From Glutamicibacter arilaitensis Re117 (GTDB taxonomy: Bacteria > Actinomycetota > Actinomycetes > Actinomycetales > Micrococcaceae): a stretch of DNA of 64,000 nucleotides. The position numbers were made by a program, and so were the translations under genes. The notes beneath the pieces were generated by a model that made no database searches, was not told the origin of the DNA, and saw only the letters and a program-made list of their open reading frames with translations. The DNA lies in the NCBI RefSeq assembly GCF_000197735.1, contig NC_014550.1:3224001-3288000 (forward strand), in the 5' to 3' direction. Below are positions 55,695 through 63,680 of this stretch, one piece after another; positions within the stretch are counted from its first letter, which is position 1; every line of letters starts with the position of its first letter.

Positions 55695-55997
55695 TTACTG
55701 CCGGAAATAGGGGTCACTGGCAGAAGGCGAGCCCGCCTCTGTTGGTTCCCACCCGTGGAGACGAGCCATGCCGATTCCGCCTTCATAGATGTACTCAACC
55801 CAGATCACGGCATAGCGGCCGTAGCGGTTTGCTTCTGCCCATGCGAGGACATCAACGATGCTTTTTGCGTTTTCAATGCGGTTCTCGTAGCAGGCACGGT
55901 TTTCGTCCCAGAAATCTACCCGATACACGGGATCTGGATTTTCCTGACTGACGTATCGAGGATCAATGAGAGTTGCCTTGATTTTTTCTGCACTCAT
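55695..55997 (-). CDS. Orphan protein, paralogue of the 55270-55560 product
   Basis: This 100-residue protein begins MSAEKIKATLIDPRYVSQEN, with core YRVDFWDENRACYENRIENA and VIWVEYIYEGGIGMARLHGW. It shares the YRV(N/D)FW opening and the (K)ALRWVEE/VLAWAEA helix with the gene facing it. A GTG at 56003 is an alternative start; the ATG at 55997 has an AGG nine bases ahead. The cytoplasmic role is unknown. Confidence 0.6.
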   Translation of the reverse strand: MSAEKIKATLIDPRYVSQENPDPVYRVDFWDENRACYENRIENAKSIVDVLAWAEANRYGRYAVIWVEYIYEGGIGMARLHGWEPTEAGSPSASDPYFRQ

Positions 55998-56045
55998 GCT
56001 CACAGCCTATCCCGTTCGAGGGTAATCATGCAGGAATTCTCGACC

Positions 56046-56075
56046 TGTCCCGTAAGCCGGTCGCCATACGGGACA
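56046..56075. repeat. Dispersed GGAAC hairpin repeat, copy I (best stem)
   Basis: TGTCCCGTA (56046-56054) and TACGGGACA (56067-56075) form a perfect 9-bp stem. The loop has GGTC in place of GGAAC. It lies upstream of the 55997 gene start. Confidence 0.7.
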
Positions 56076-56183
56076 CTCGATCCGTTGGCTTGTTAAGTTT
56101 TCGAAACTCCGAGTTTTCAACGATTTCAGATTCCCATATACCCCGCTCGAGAAAATGCCCGGTGAAGGGGCCTTATACGGACG

Positions 56184-56203
56184 CCAAGAACGGTCGTTTT
56201 TGA
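56184..56203. repeat. CGGTCGTTT-type motif beside ISL3 element, copy 2
   Basis: CCAAGAACGGTCGTTTTTGA lies 62 bases left of the second ISL3 element. It differs at two of the first 19 positions from the copy at 32481. Confidence 0.55.
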
Positions 56204-56265
56204 CCAGACAACCAAGAACCAGGAATCCCCGGCGTATGACTGTTAGTTTCAATTGGCGGTTTATC

Positions 56266-57681
56266 GGCTCTTCGAGTTTAAGCGTGGTGCAGGATGCTCA
56301 GCACGGCCGTAGCCCCGCCGTGTATAACAATATCCTGACCCGGTAATGACCATGATTCCGATAACCCCGACCGATCCGTTTCAAGTTCTTCGCCGTCAGG
56401 TTCGCCGCCTCGCTCCGAGCATTCGTCAACCGCGTACGAATGAACACCAGCAACTCGCGCCTCCACGCAGTCAGCGTCCGGAACAACGACTTCGCTTCCA
56501 CCATTTTCGTTGTCTTCACCGATTTCTCCAGCACCGCCCACCTCGATTGAAAATCATGGATATCCCTGGTTTTCAACAGCTCCCGCACGTGTTCCTTAAT
56601 CCCATAAATCACGCCCAGCTCAGGATCTGCTTCAAGGATCAACTTCAGCCGCTCAACTTGCCTAATCGACAAGTTCTCCAAATTGCAGGTCAACAGTTTC
56701 CGATACTTGTAGGCCGGATCAGCGGCCCTTCCTCGGCGCTGGAGCACCTCGTGGGAGCGACGCCGGCGCACCTGAGTAATCATGAGATTCGCCCGCTGAA
56801 TGACATGAAAATGGTCCACGCTGATCTTTGCTTTCGGCAGGTTCTCCCGCACCGCTTTGCGGAACTCAGCAGACATGTCAATGGCCACGTACTGTACTCG
56901 TTGACGCCAGTACCGTGGCCGGGACTTCAACCACTTCTTCACCGCTGCACAGCGTCGTCCGTCCACAATATCTAGAATTTTTCCGGTATCCAGGTCGGTG
57001 AAGACAATAGACCACGGCTCAATACGGACCACTTTCCCGGTGCGGCCGCGTGCGTAGCGGACCTTACGAAAACGGTGCTCATCAATACCGAGGCGGCGGA
57101 TGAACATGCGGTCCACGTTGCCTACAAGCTCACCGACCATGTTCACTCTTGCCATCACGGTTGGCCAGGAAACTTGGTACGCAGAAGCGACCCTGGACAC
57201 GGCTCGCAGTTCGCAGCTCATCTCGTCCACGAGCTTTTGAGAGAGCCTGGTAGTGATTCTGGCCCTCAACGGTAGCTGTTCGGTGGTTTGCACGAACGAG
57301 CGGCGTTCGCAGGCGGTCTCTTGGCAGGCCATCCGGCGTTTACGCACCAGGACCTTAATGTCGTTGCCACCGGTTGGGAGGTCTTTGACCCGGTGCACTG
57401 GTCTGGCGTGGATGCGGGTGGTGATCACCCCACAAGTTGGACAGGCTGCCTCTGTGGCTTTGGGCTCGATAAGGACTTGTCGTCCGGCTGGTTCTTGAGT
57501 TGCGTCGATGACGCGGTAGTCAGTGAGGTTGAGAAGAATCGACGCAGCGTCGTTTCCACCGGTATCCTTAAACACGGCTCGTAGTTCCTTGCTGATGGTT
57601 TGTCTAGACAACATCCATTTTCGCAGAGGACTGCGGGCCTTACTTATTTTTCGGGCTCACCACGCTAAAACTTGAAGAGCC
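56266..57681 (-). mobile_element. ISL3-family insertion sequence, copy 2, with perfect target duplication
   Basis: The left end GGCTCTTCGAGTTTAAGCGT and the inverted right end GGCTCTTCAAGTTTTAGCGT are good inverted repeats. GGTTTATC stands on both sides (56258-56265 and 57682-57689), a perfect 8-bp target duplication as expected for ISL3. The element is 1416 bp, intact, and probably a recent insertion. Confidence 0.95.
56298..57614 (-). CDS. ISL3-family transposase, copy 2
   Basis: This 438-residue transposase is only distantly related to copies 1 and 3. The zinc-finger part is EAACPTCGVITTRIHARPVH, with cysteine pairs also in ACQETACERR. The catalytic domain includes LGIDEHRFRKVRYARGRTGK, VQYVAIDMSAEFRKAVRENL and the C-terminal ARSEAANLTAKNLKRIGRGY (glutamate). 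It is uninterrupted and within clean ends, so transposition-competent by appearance. Confidence 0.92.
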   Translation of the reverse strand: MLSRQTISKELRAVFKDTGGNDAASILLNLTDYRVIDATQEPAGRQVLIEPKATEAACPTCGVITTRIHARPVHRVKDLPTGGNDIKVLVRKRRMACQETACERRSFVQTTEQLPLRARITTRLSQKLVDEMSCELRAVSRVASAYQVSWPTVMARVNMVGELVGNVDRMFIRRLGIDEHRFRKVRYARGRTGKVVRIEPWSIVFTDLDTGKILDIVDGRRCAAVKKWLKSRPRYWRQRVQYVAIDMSAEFRKAVRENLPKAKISVDHFHVIQRANLMITQVRRRRSHEVLQRRGRAADPAYKYRKLLTCNLENLSIRQVERLKLILEADPELGVIYGIKEHVRELLKTRDIHDFQSRWAVLEKSVKTTKMVEAKSLFRTLTAWRRELLVFIRTRLTNARSEAANLTAKNLKRIGRGYRNHGHYRVRILLYTAGLRPC

Positions 57682-57740
57682 GGTTTATCACCGTTAAAAA
57701 TGGCGCATCGCACAGCACCACCCTCTTTGGTTTTAGATGG

Positions 57741-57789
57741 TTGAAGGCGGGGCGCTAATTTCCCGGTGGAAATAGTGCCCCGCCTTCAA
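57741..57789 (-). terminator. Terminator of the metal-resistance operon
   Basis: TTGAAGGCGGGGC and GCCCCGCCTTCAA form a perfect 13-bp stem with an inner ATTTCC/GGAAAT pair, 17 bases after the ATPase stop. Confidence 0.82.
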
Positions 57790-57806
57790 CGGCAACGAAA
57801 CCAGCG

Positions 57807-59747
57807 CTAATGCAGGACGTTGCCCGGCTGCTGGGTGAGCTGCTTGCGGTGGATACGGGCAGCACGAAGGCCGTTGGCAATCACGATGACTTCTGCGACC
57901 TCGTGAACCAGCACTACCGCGGCTAATCCAAGCACTCCGGTAATAGCCAAGGGCAGCAGGACAACGATGATCGCCATTGACAGGACGATGTTCTGATTCA
58001 TGATCGCTCGGCCCCGTCGGGCATGGGACAAGGCTTGCGGGATCAGTCTCAAGTCATGGCCGGTGAAGGCTACGTCGGCTGATTCTATGGCGGCATCGGC
58101 ACCGGTAGCGCCCATCGCAATCCCCACGGTAGCGCTAGCCAAGGCAGGGGCATCGTTGATCCCGTCACCGATCATCCCTGTAGGAACCTGCTGCACCGAC
58201 GAAGCGATTTCACGGGCCTTGTCTTCAGGTCGCAGTTCGGCATGAACGGTGTCTATACCGGCGATTGAAGCCAGCGCGTGGGCAGTACGGGAGTTATCGC
58301 CGGTGAGCATCACCACGTCGATTCCCTGGTTATGCAGGTCTCGAATTGCCTCGGCCGCTTCAGGGCGTAGTTCATCGCGCACGCCGATCACGCCAATGAC
58401 CTGCTCTGCACGGGTGACCATGACGCAGGTTTGCCCGGAGGCCTCCATGGATTCAACAGCGGAAGCAAGCGATCCTGGGGCAATCCATCGAGGACTGCCG
58501 ACCCCGACCTGAACACCATCCAGGACGCCGGTAATGCCGTGTCCTGGCTCTTCGTTAACCGCCGCTGCCTCCGGGATCGCGGGTACTGCTGCGGTGATGG
58601 CCGTAGCTAGAGGGTGGGTGCTGTGCTGTTCCAGGGCGGCAGCAACGGCGAGCACCTCTTCGCGAGTCTCATCATCAACGGTCTGGACTTGCGTGACCAC
58701 TGGCTGATTGCGTGTGAGTGTTCCAGTTTTATCTACCGCGATGCGGCGCAGGGAACCAAGCCGTTCGAAGGCTGCTCCGCTTTTGATGATGACACCGAAC
58801 TTGCTGGCAGCTCCGATGGCGGAAACAACGGTGACAGGAACGGCGATGGCCATCGCGCAAGGCGAGGCTGCGACCAGCACGATCAGTGCGCGGGTGATCC
58901 AGGTTTCGGGATCGCCGAAGATCGCTCCAAGCACAGCAACCAGTACGGCCAGTACGATGACACCGGGAACCAGCGGGCGGGCAATGCGGTCAGCGAGCCG
59001 TGCCCGTTCGCCACGTTCCGACTGGGCTTGCTCGACCAGGCTCACCAACGTGGTCAGGGAGTTGTCCGTGCCGTTTGCCGTTGCAGTGACTACTAGCGCG
59101 CCGGATGAATTGATGGAACCAGCAGCAACCTGGTCGCCTACGGTTACTTCCACGGGAATTGATTCCCCCGTGATAGCGGAGGTGTCCAAGCTGCTTGATC
59201 CTTGGCTGACCACGCCATCGGTTGCCAAGCGTTCACCAGGCTTCACGCGCAGGGCATCGCCAATCTTGATCTCTGCTGCACTGACCACGACCGGTGCGTC
59301 GTCACGGATGACGGTGGCCGTTTCCGGGACGAGCTTCAACAAAGAGCGCAGGCCCGAGCGTGCCCTGTCCATGGCTTTGTCTTCCAGGGCTTCGGCAATG
59401 GAATACAGGAATGCCAGGGCTGCGGCTTCTTCGATATATCCGAGGATGACCGCACCGGTGGCGCTGATGGTCATCAGCAGCCCAATGCCGAGTTTCCGTT
59501 TCGTGAACAGGTTTCGCAGGGCGCCGGGCACAAAGGTAAAAGCGCCCAGCAGCAGGCCGATCCAAAACAGCACCAAGGCCACGATGGCGGCGCTTTCGCC
59601 GTGGGTGCTCCATTCAAGGACGAGCCCAGCGAGGAAGAAAACGCCTGAGGCTATGGGAACGAGCACGTGCCAATCCCGCCACCAGGGCAGTTCCTCTTCG
59701 AATTCTTCGGTGGGTTCCGGTGAATCGCAACCGCAGGCGGAACTCAT
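57807..59747 (-). CDS. Heavy-metal P1B-type ATPase (SPC motif)
   Basis: This 646-residue metal-exporting P-type ATPase has an N-terminus with a short cysteine patch (SSACGCDSPEP) but no full metal-binding domain. Phosphatase loop: AITGESIPVEV. The sixth-helix motif is ASPCAMAIAVP (near 294), an SPC instead of CPC, which points to the P1B-4 group (cobalt, zinc, iron or cadmium). The phosphorylation site DKTGTLT is near 336. MLTGDNSRTAHALA and GDGINDAPALASA complete the ATP domain, and VLVHEVAEVIVIANGLRA is in the last helix. The CmtR-like regulator in the same operon suggests cadmium or lead, so the metal is uncertain between these. Confidence 0.9.
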   Translation of the reverse strand: MSSACGCDSPEPTEEFEEELPWWRDWHVLVPIASGVFFLAGLVLEWSTHGESAAIVALVLFWIGLLLGAFTFVPGALRNLFTKRKLGIGLLMTISATGAVILGYIEEAAALAFLYSIAEALEDKAMDRARSGLRSLLKLVPETATVIRDDAPVVVSAAEIKIGDALRVKPGERLATDGVVSQGSSSLDTSAITGESIPVEVTVGDQVAAGSINSSGALVVTATANGTDNSLTTLVSLVEQAQSERGERARLADRIARPLVPGVIVLAVLVAVLGAIFGDPETWITRALIVLVAASPCAMAIAVPVTVVSAIGAASKFGVIIKSGAAFERLGSLRRIAVDKTGTLTRNQPVVTQVQTVDDETREEVLAVAAALEQHSTHPLATAITAAVPAIPEAAAVNEEPGHGITGVLDGVQVGVGSPRWIAPGSLASAVESMEASGQTCVMVTRAEQVIGVIGVRDELRPEAAEAIRDLHNQGIDVVMLTGDNSRTAHALASIAGIDTVHAELRPEDKAREIASSVQQVPTGMIGDGINDAPALASATVGIAMGATGADAAIESADVAFTGHDLRLIPQALSHARRGRAIMNQNIVLSMAIIVVLLPLAITGVLGLAAVVLVHEVAEVIVIANGLRAARIHRKQLTQQPGNVLH

Positions 59748-60112
59748 GCTTGCTCCTCGTGTTCTCGATCGGCGCTGGTGGCGCAGTCAGGGCAGGAAGA
59801 GTCCAGGCAAGGTACTTGATCATCGACGGCCAACGTCACGTCAACCAGGGCGCTCAGGGCGGTGGTGAGGTGAGGATCGGTGATTTCGTACCGGGTTTTG
59901 CGGCCTTCCATTTTCGCCACGACAATTCCGCAGCCGCGCAGGCAGGTCAAATGGTTGGAAACGTTGGCGCGGCTCAGTCCTAGGGCCTGGGCAAGTTCCG
60001 CTGGGTATCCGGGTTCGTGCAACAAGGACAGGAGGATGCGTGACCGGGTGGGGTCGGCCATGGCGCGGCCAAGCCGGTTCATCGCATCGATCCGTGATTC
60101 AATGTTCATCAT
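59744..60112 (-). CDS. cmtR: ArsR/SmtB-family metal repressor, CmtR-like
   Basis: This 122-residue winged-helix repressor has the helix-turn-helix LAQALGLSRANVSNHLTCLR. Cysteines fall at residues 57 and 61 (LTCLRGCG) and 102 (VPCLD), the same positions as the Cd/Pb-binding Cys57, Cys61 and Cys102 of Mycobacterium tuberculosis CmtR. Further C-terminal cysteines (SSCPDCATS) could add ligands. It should release DNA when cadmium or lead binds and so switch on the ATPase gene, which it overlaps by ATGA. Two adjacent ATGs (60112, 60109) are both possible starts. Confidence 0.9.
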   Translation of the reverse strand: MMNIESRIDAMNRLGRAMADPTRSRILLSLLHEPGYPAELAQALGLSRANVSNHLTCLRGCGIVVAKMEGRKTRYEITDPHLTTALSALVDVTLAVDDQVPCLDSSCPDCATSADREHEEQA

Positions 60113-60140
60113 ACGATGTACTGTACAGCACTTGATGTAC
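60113..60140 (-). promoter_or_regulatory. Probable CmtR operator
   Basis: GATGTAC occurs twice (60115-60121 and 60134-60140) with GTACTGTAC in between, directly upstream of the repressor start. Direct and inverted GTAC units in this position are what an autoregulating ArsR-type protein would need. Confidence 0.55.
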
Positions 60141-60152
60141 TAGTGGCACCGC

Positions 60153-60172
60153 CCAAAATCGGTCGTTTATGA
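60153..60172. repeat. CGGTCGTTT-type motif beside ISL3 element, copy 3
   Basis: CCAAAATCGGTCGTTTATGA, 33 bases left of the third ISL3 element, differs by one base over 19 from the copy at 32481. Confidence 0.6.
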
Positions 60173-60205
60173 CACAACTCAACCACCATTTCTCAGAATT
60201 TTTCC

Positions 60206-61640
60206 GGCTCTTCACAATTCGGGGTGTAGGTGTGGTCTGAATCCGCCGGCTTCGAGGAGTGCGCTGGCGATCTAGTTGGTGAGGTTGCGGAAGCCGAGGG
60301 CCAGGCCACGCAGGTGCTCGAGGCGACCGTTCACGGCTTCGGTAGGTCCGTTGCCCTTGCGCGGCCGGTCGAAGTAGGCCAGGACGTCGCAGGCGCGTCT
60401 GGTCAGGGTGCGGCCGAGCTTGCGCAGTTCTACCAACGCCTCAGGCACACTGTCGGCGAGGGCGTCGATCACGGAGCTCATCTCGACGCGGCCGGCTGCC
60501 CGGTCGGGGTGACGGTAGGCGGAGATCATGCGCTGGTAGATCCCCCAGGTGCACTCGACTTGCACGTGCCGGTCCCCAGCGAAGAGCTTGTCAAGGCGCT
60601 CGCGCTGGCGGTCGGTGAGCAGGTCAGCCCCGGTGTGCAGGGTCCGCCGCGCGGTGTAGAGCGGGTCGCCCTTGCGTCCGCGGTGTCCGTGCAGTTCCTG
60701 CTGGACTCGGCGGCGGCACTCATCGAGAGCGTCCCCGGCCAACCGGATGACGTGGAAGGGATCCATAACCGTGACGGCGTCCGGCAGCTCCTCGGTGGTG
60801 GCGGTCTTGAAGCCCGCGAACCCATCCATGGCCACGACCTCGATCCCATCGCGCCAAGCCTGATCCCGCTCGGCCAGCCAGTCCTTGAACGCCTTCTTCG
60901 ACCGACCTTCGACCACGTCCAGCAGGCGTGAGGGCCCGGTGCCGTCCCGGACCGGGGTGAGGTCGATGATCACGGTGACGTACTTGTCACCGCGCCGGGT
61001 GTGCCGCCACACGTGCTCATCGACCCCGACGACCTTGACACCGTCCGGGCGGGTCGGGTCCTCGATGAGCAGACGCCGGCCCTCAGCCAGGACCGCGTCG
61101 TTGGCGGTGTTCCACGCCACGCCCAGTCCTTCGGCAACTCGGGCCATCGACAGGTGGCCGACGACGATCCCGACCAGACCCCACCGCAGGCCGGCGCGGG
61201 AGATCTTGGCCCGCGGCGGCGCCGCAGCGGTGGTGTCCTGACGCCACACGTGCGAGCACTCCTTGCAGCGGTAGCGGCGCACGGTGAGCACCAGCGTGGT
61301 AGGGCGCCACCCGAACGGCTCGTGCGCCAACTCCCTGCTCACCGTGCCACGGGGCACGCCCTGGCAGCCGCACCGCCTGCACCAGTCGTCCGGCTCCACG
61401 ACCCGGCACGCCAGCACGGACCGGTCAGGCTCGAGCAGCTGGCCGGTGACCTCCAGACCGAGGCCGTCGAGGCGGGTGAAGGTAGTCAGGTCAGGGCGCG
61501 TGAAGGTAGCGTCAGGCACGCCGAGGTCTTCCGGACGGGTTGTGTGAGAACTCCCATCATCGGAAGACCTCGGCCCTCACCCCGACACCGACGCGCCGCC
61601 CCAGGTCGCACCACAGCTACACCCTCATCTGTGAAGAGCC
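60206..61640 (-). mobile_element. ISL3-family insertion sequence, copy 3
   Basis: The left end GGCTCTTCACAATTCGGGGT and the inverted right end GGCTCTTCACAGATGAGGGT bracket a transposase gene, 1435 bp. The flanks ATTTTTCC and CCGAAACC do not form a target duplication. It is GC-rich compared with copies 1 and 2. Confidence 0.88.
60272..61519 (-). pseudogene. ISL3 transposase, copy 3, with late nonsense codon
   Basis: This 415-residue product is close to copy 1 (same start pattern TFTRPDLTTFTRLDGLGLEV; CRRCGCQGVPRGTV; VVGVDEHVWRHTRRGDKYVT; VVAMDGFAGFKTATTEELPD). It stops at TAG after GLALGFRNLTN. Past that stop the frame goes on as IASALLEAGGFRPHLHPEL to 60212, which matches the end of copy 1 (YIARSLLETGGFRPWLHSQS). 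The TAG stands where copy 1 reads a different codon, so the last 20 residues are lost. Catalytic residues are upstream of the stop, so activity is not excluded. Confidence 0.82.
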
Positions 61641-61684
61641 CCGAAACCCGGCCCAGCGCGACGTGCGATGGGGCCCAGGGTGGC

Positions 61685-62314
61685 TCAGCTTCGGACCAGT
61701 TTGCGAGCGGGGTTCGGTGCGGTGTAGCGCAGGACGAGGACGACCCCGATGGCACCCATCAGGAGCGGGAGGGCGCTGAGAGGGAGGTTGACTCCGACCG
61801 GGACGCTCCCGCCCGCGATGCCGAACACGATGGCCAGCAGCGAGGAGGCGATCCACGAAGCGGTCAGCAGAACCCGCTGCTGTCCGGTCAGCTCTCTGAC
61901 GAGGAAGGACAGCACGGTCGAGAAGACTCCTGTCATGCTGCCGGCACCGAAGGCGAGCAGGATGAGCATCGGGTGTAGAGCGTATTCGGAGTCATCGTCG
62001 AAGTACGCCGTGAAGCACAGCAGTGCCCCCAGGGCCATGAAGCCTCCCACTGTGGCCACGGCGCTTGCTACGGCAAGCAGCCGCAGCCACCGCGGTGTGC
62101 CGGCCGTCTCTGCCCCGGCTTCCAGGGCGATCTGCTCAGGTGGGCCGAGACTGTCGAGTGCCGCCTGGATCACGCCTCGCTGTTCGGCGTCCCTGAGGTG
62201 TTCCTCGATTCCGGTGAGAAGATCCAGCTGCTCGCTGGAGGGGAGCGATTCGGTCAGGGCAGTGAGGCGCTTGAGGTAGGCCTGGGCGGCGGCGGACGAG
62301 GGCAGAGTGGTCAT
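61685..62314 (-). CDS. HAAS-domain membrane protein
   Basis: This protein of about 209 residues has an N-terminal HAAS-type helical domain (YLKRLTALTESLPSSEQLDL, then GIEEHLRDAEQRGV) followed by four hydrophobic helices. The ATG at 62314 overlaps the PadR stop as ATGA and fixes the start. PadR-HAAS pairs are common in Gram-positive bacteria, where the HAAS protein is a PadR-controlled or PadR-binding membrane partner, often linked to membrane stress. The exact role is unknown. Confidence 0.8.
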   Translation of the reverse strand: MTTLPSSAAAQAYLKRLTALTESLPSSEQLDLLTGIEEHLRDAEQRGVIQAALDSLGPPEQIALEAGAETAGTPRWLRLLAVASAVATVGGFMALGALLCFTAYFDDDSEYALHPMLILLAFGAGSMTGVFSTVLSFLVRELTGQQRVLLTASWIASSLLAIVFGIAGGSVPVGVNLPLSALPLLMGAIGVVLVLRYTAPNPARKLVRS

Positions 62315-62649
62315 GCGTGGTCTCCAATGACGAGGTCGACGGCTTGCCGGAAGCGGCCCCATTCCTGGGTGAATGTAGCAAGTCCGGTCTTGCCTGCCGG
62401 GGTGATGTGGTAGTAGCGGCGCGGGGGTCCACTCGGGGACTCTTGCCAGGCAGTGGTCACGAGGTTGCGTTTTCGGAGTCTCGACAGGAGCGGGTACAGC
62501 GTCCCTTCGCTCTCGAGGAGTCCTCGTTCGCTCAGCGTTCGAGCCAGGTCGAGACCATAGGTCGGTTGCTGGGCGATGACGGCGAGGACACATGGTTCGA
62601 GAGCGCCGCGGCGCAACTGCCCTACGAGGTGAACAGCGTCAGGTTCCAT
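62311..62649 (-). CDS. PadR-family transcriptional regulator
   Basis: This 112-residue winged-helix regulator has RRGALEPCVLAVIAQQPTYG and DLARTLSERGLLESEGTLYP, then LLSRLRKRNLVTTAWQESPS and GPPRRYYHITPAGKTGLATF, the full PadR pattern. It probably represses its own operon together with the overlapping HAAS gene. The signal is unknown. Confidence 0.9.
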   Translation of the reverse strand: MEPDAVHLVGQLRRGALEPCVLAVIAQQPTYGLDLARTLSERGLLESEGTLYPLLSRLRKRNLVTTAWQESPSGPPRRYYHITPAGKTGLATFTQEWGRFRQAVDLVIGDHA

Positions 62650-62767
62650 GCACTACAAGGTAGCACACTCCGCCAGGATCTGTTCGGTGTGGGGTAGTCG
62701 AGGCCAAGGATCCTGCGCGCGGGTGGTCTCCGCCCTGCAAGCCCGCCGTCGCATATCGGGCCGCACT

Positions 62768-63385
62768 GTACGGTGATCATCGACTTGACCACGGTTCGCC
62801 AGGACAGCGGCCCTTCCAGGCTGCTGGACATGGTCGAAGGCCGCTCCAAGGCAGTGTTCAAGACCTGGCTTGCCGCCCGCCCCTAGACTTGGCGCGAGGC
62901 AGTGGAAGTTGTTGCGACAATCGGCTTCACCGGGTTCAAAACCGCCGCAGCCGAGAAATTCCCGGACGCGGTCGCGGTAATGGACCCCTTCCGCGTCGGG
63001 CGGCTCGCCGGGGAAGCGGTCGACGTCTGCCGACGGCGCATCCAGTTACTCCTGCACGGACACCGCGCCGCGCCGGCGACCCGCTCTATTCCTGCCGATG
63101 CACCCTTCACACTGGAGCAGCGCTAATCACAGACCGCCAGGTCGAACGGATCCAGGACCTGTATGCCGACGAGCAACACGTCGAAGTGGAAGCGACCTGG
63201 GGCATCTACCAGCGCATGATCGCCGCCTCCCGGACCGCACACTCGGGAAACCAGAGATGCAGGCCGTCATGGACGTCCTCCGCACGGCTATCCCCGAAGG
63301 CCTCGACGAACAGGCCCGCCTCGGTCGAGCTCTGCGTCGGCGAGCCAGCGACGTGCTGGCATTCTTCGACCTACCCGGCGCCATG
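62768..63385 (+). pseudogene. ISL3 transposase remnant
   Basis: This is a degenerate C-terminal two-thirds of an ISL3 transposase. TVIIDLTTVRQDSGPSRLLD is followed, after an in-frame TAG at 62884, by VEVVATIGFTGFKTAAAEKF, VEATWGIYQRMIAASR and, in yet another frame, LGRALRRRASDVLAFFDLPG. The last acidic-residue region (GPTEALNGRLEH in copy 1) is missing. Several frameshifts make it non-functional. It ends where an IS21-like end begins. Confidence 0.82.
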
Positions 63386-63387
63386 TG

Positions 63388-63680
63388 TGTGATCAACTTT
63401 AAGTAAGCCATCACGGCTGAAGAAATAGGCCATTAAAGCGGCCACATTTGAGCCATTAAAGCGGTAAAAGTAGGCCACCTACGCCACCGGGCCTGCCAAG
63501 AATCCTTCGCAGCCTCGACCGCGGCCACCACGTTGATCACCACACCCAGACAGTTCCCGCCCTTTGCTTGTCGTTCCTGTCACGAAGAAGACAGCAAAGG
63601 ACATGGGCCCGTCTGGCCAGATAAGTTCCTTACGGCGCCCCATTTTTGCCTATGTACGGCGCCGGAAGGTCTGGAAGGAA
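63388..63680 (+). mobile_element. Left end of an IS21-family element (continues past the window)
   Basis: The stretch from about TGTGATCAACTTTAAG (63388) to istA carries two copies of GCCATTAAAGCGG (63428-63440 and 63451-63463). Repeated end motifs of this kind are typical of IS21-type elements. The boundary is put at the end of the ISL3 homology. No separate gene is seen here. Confidence 0.6.
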
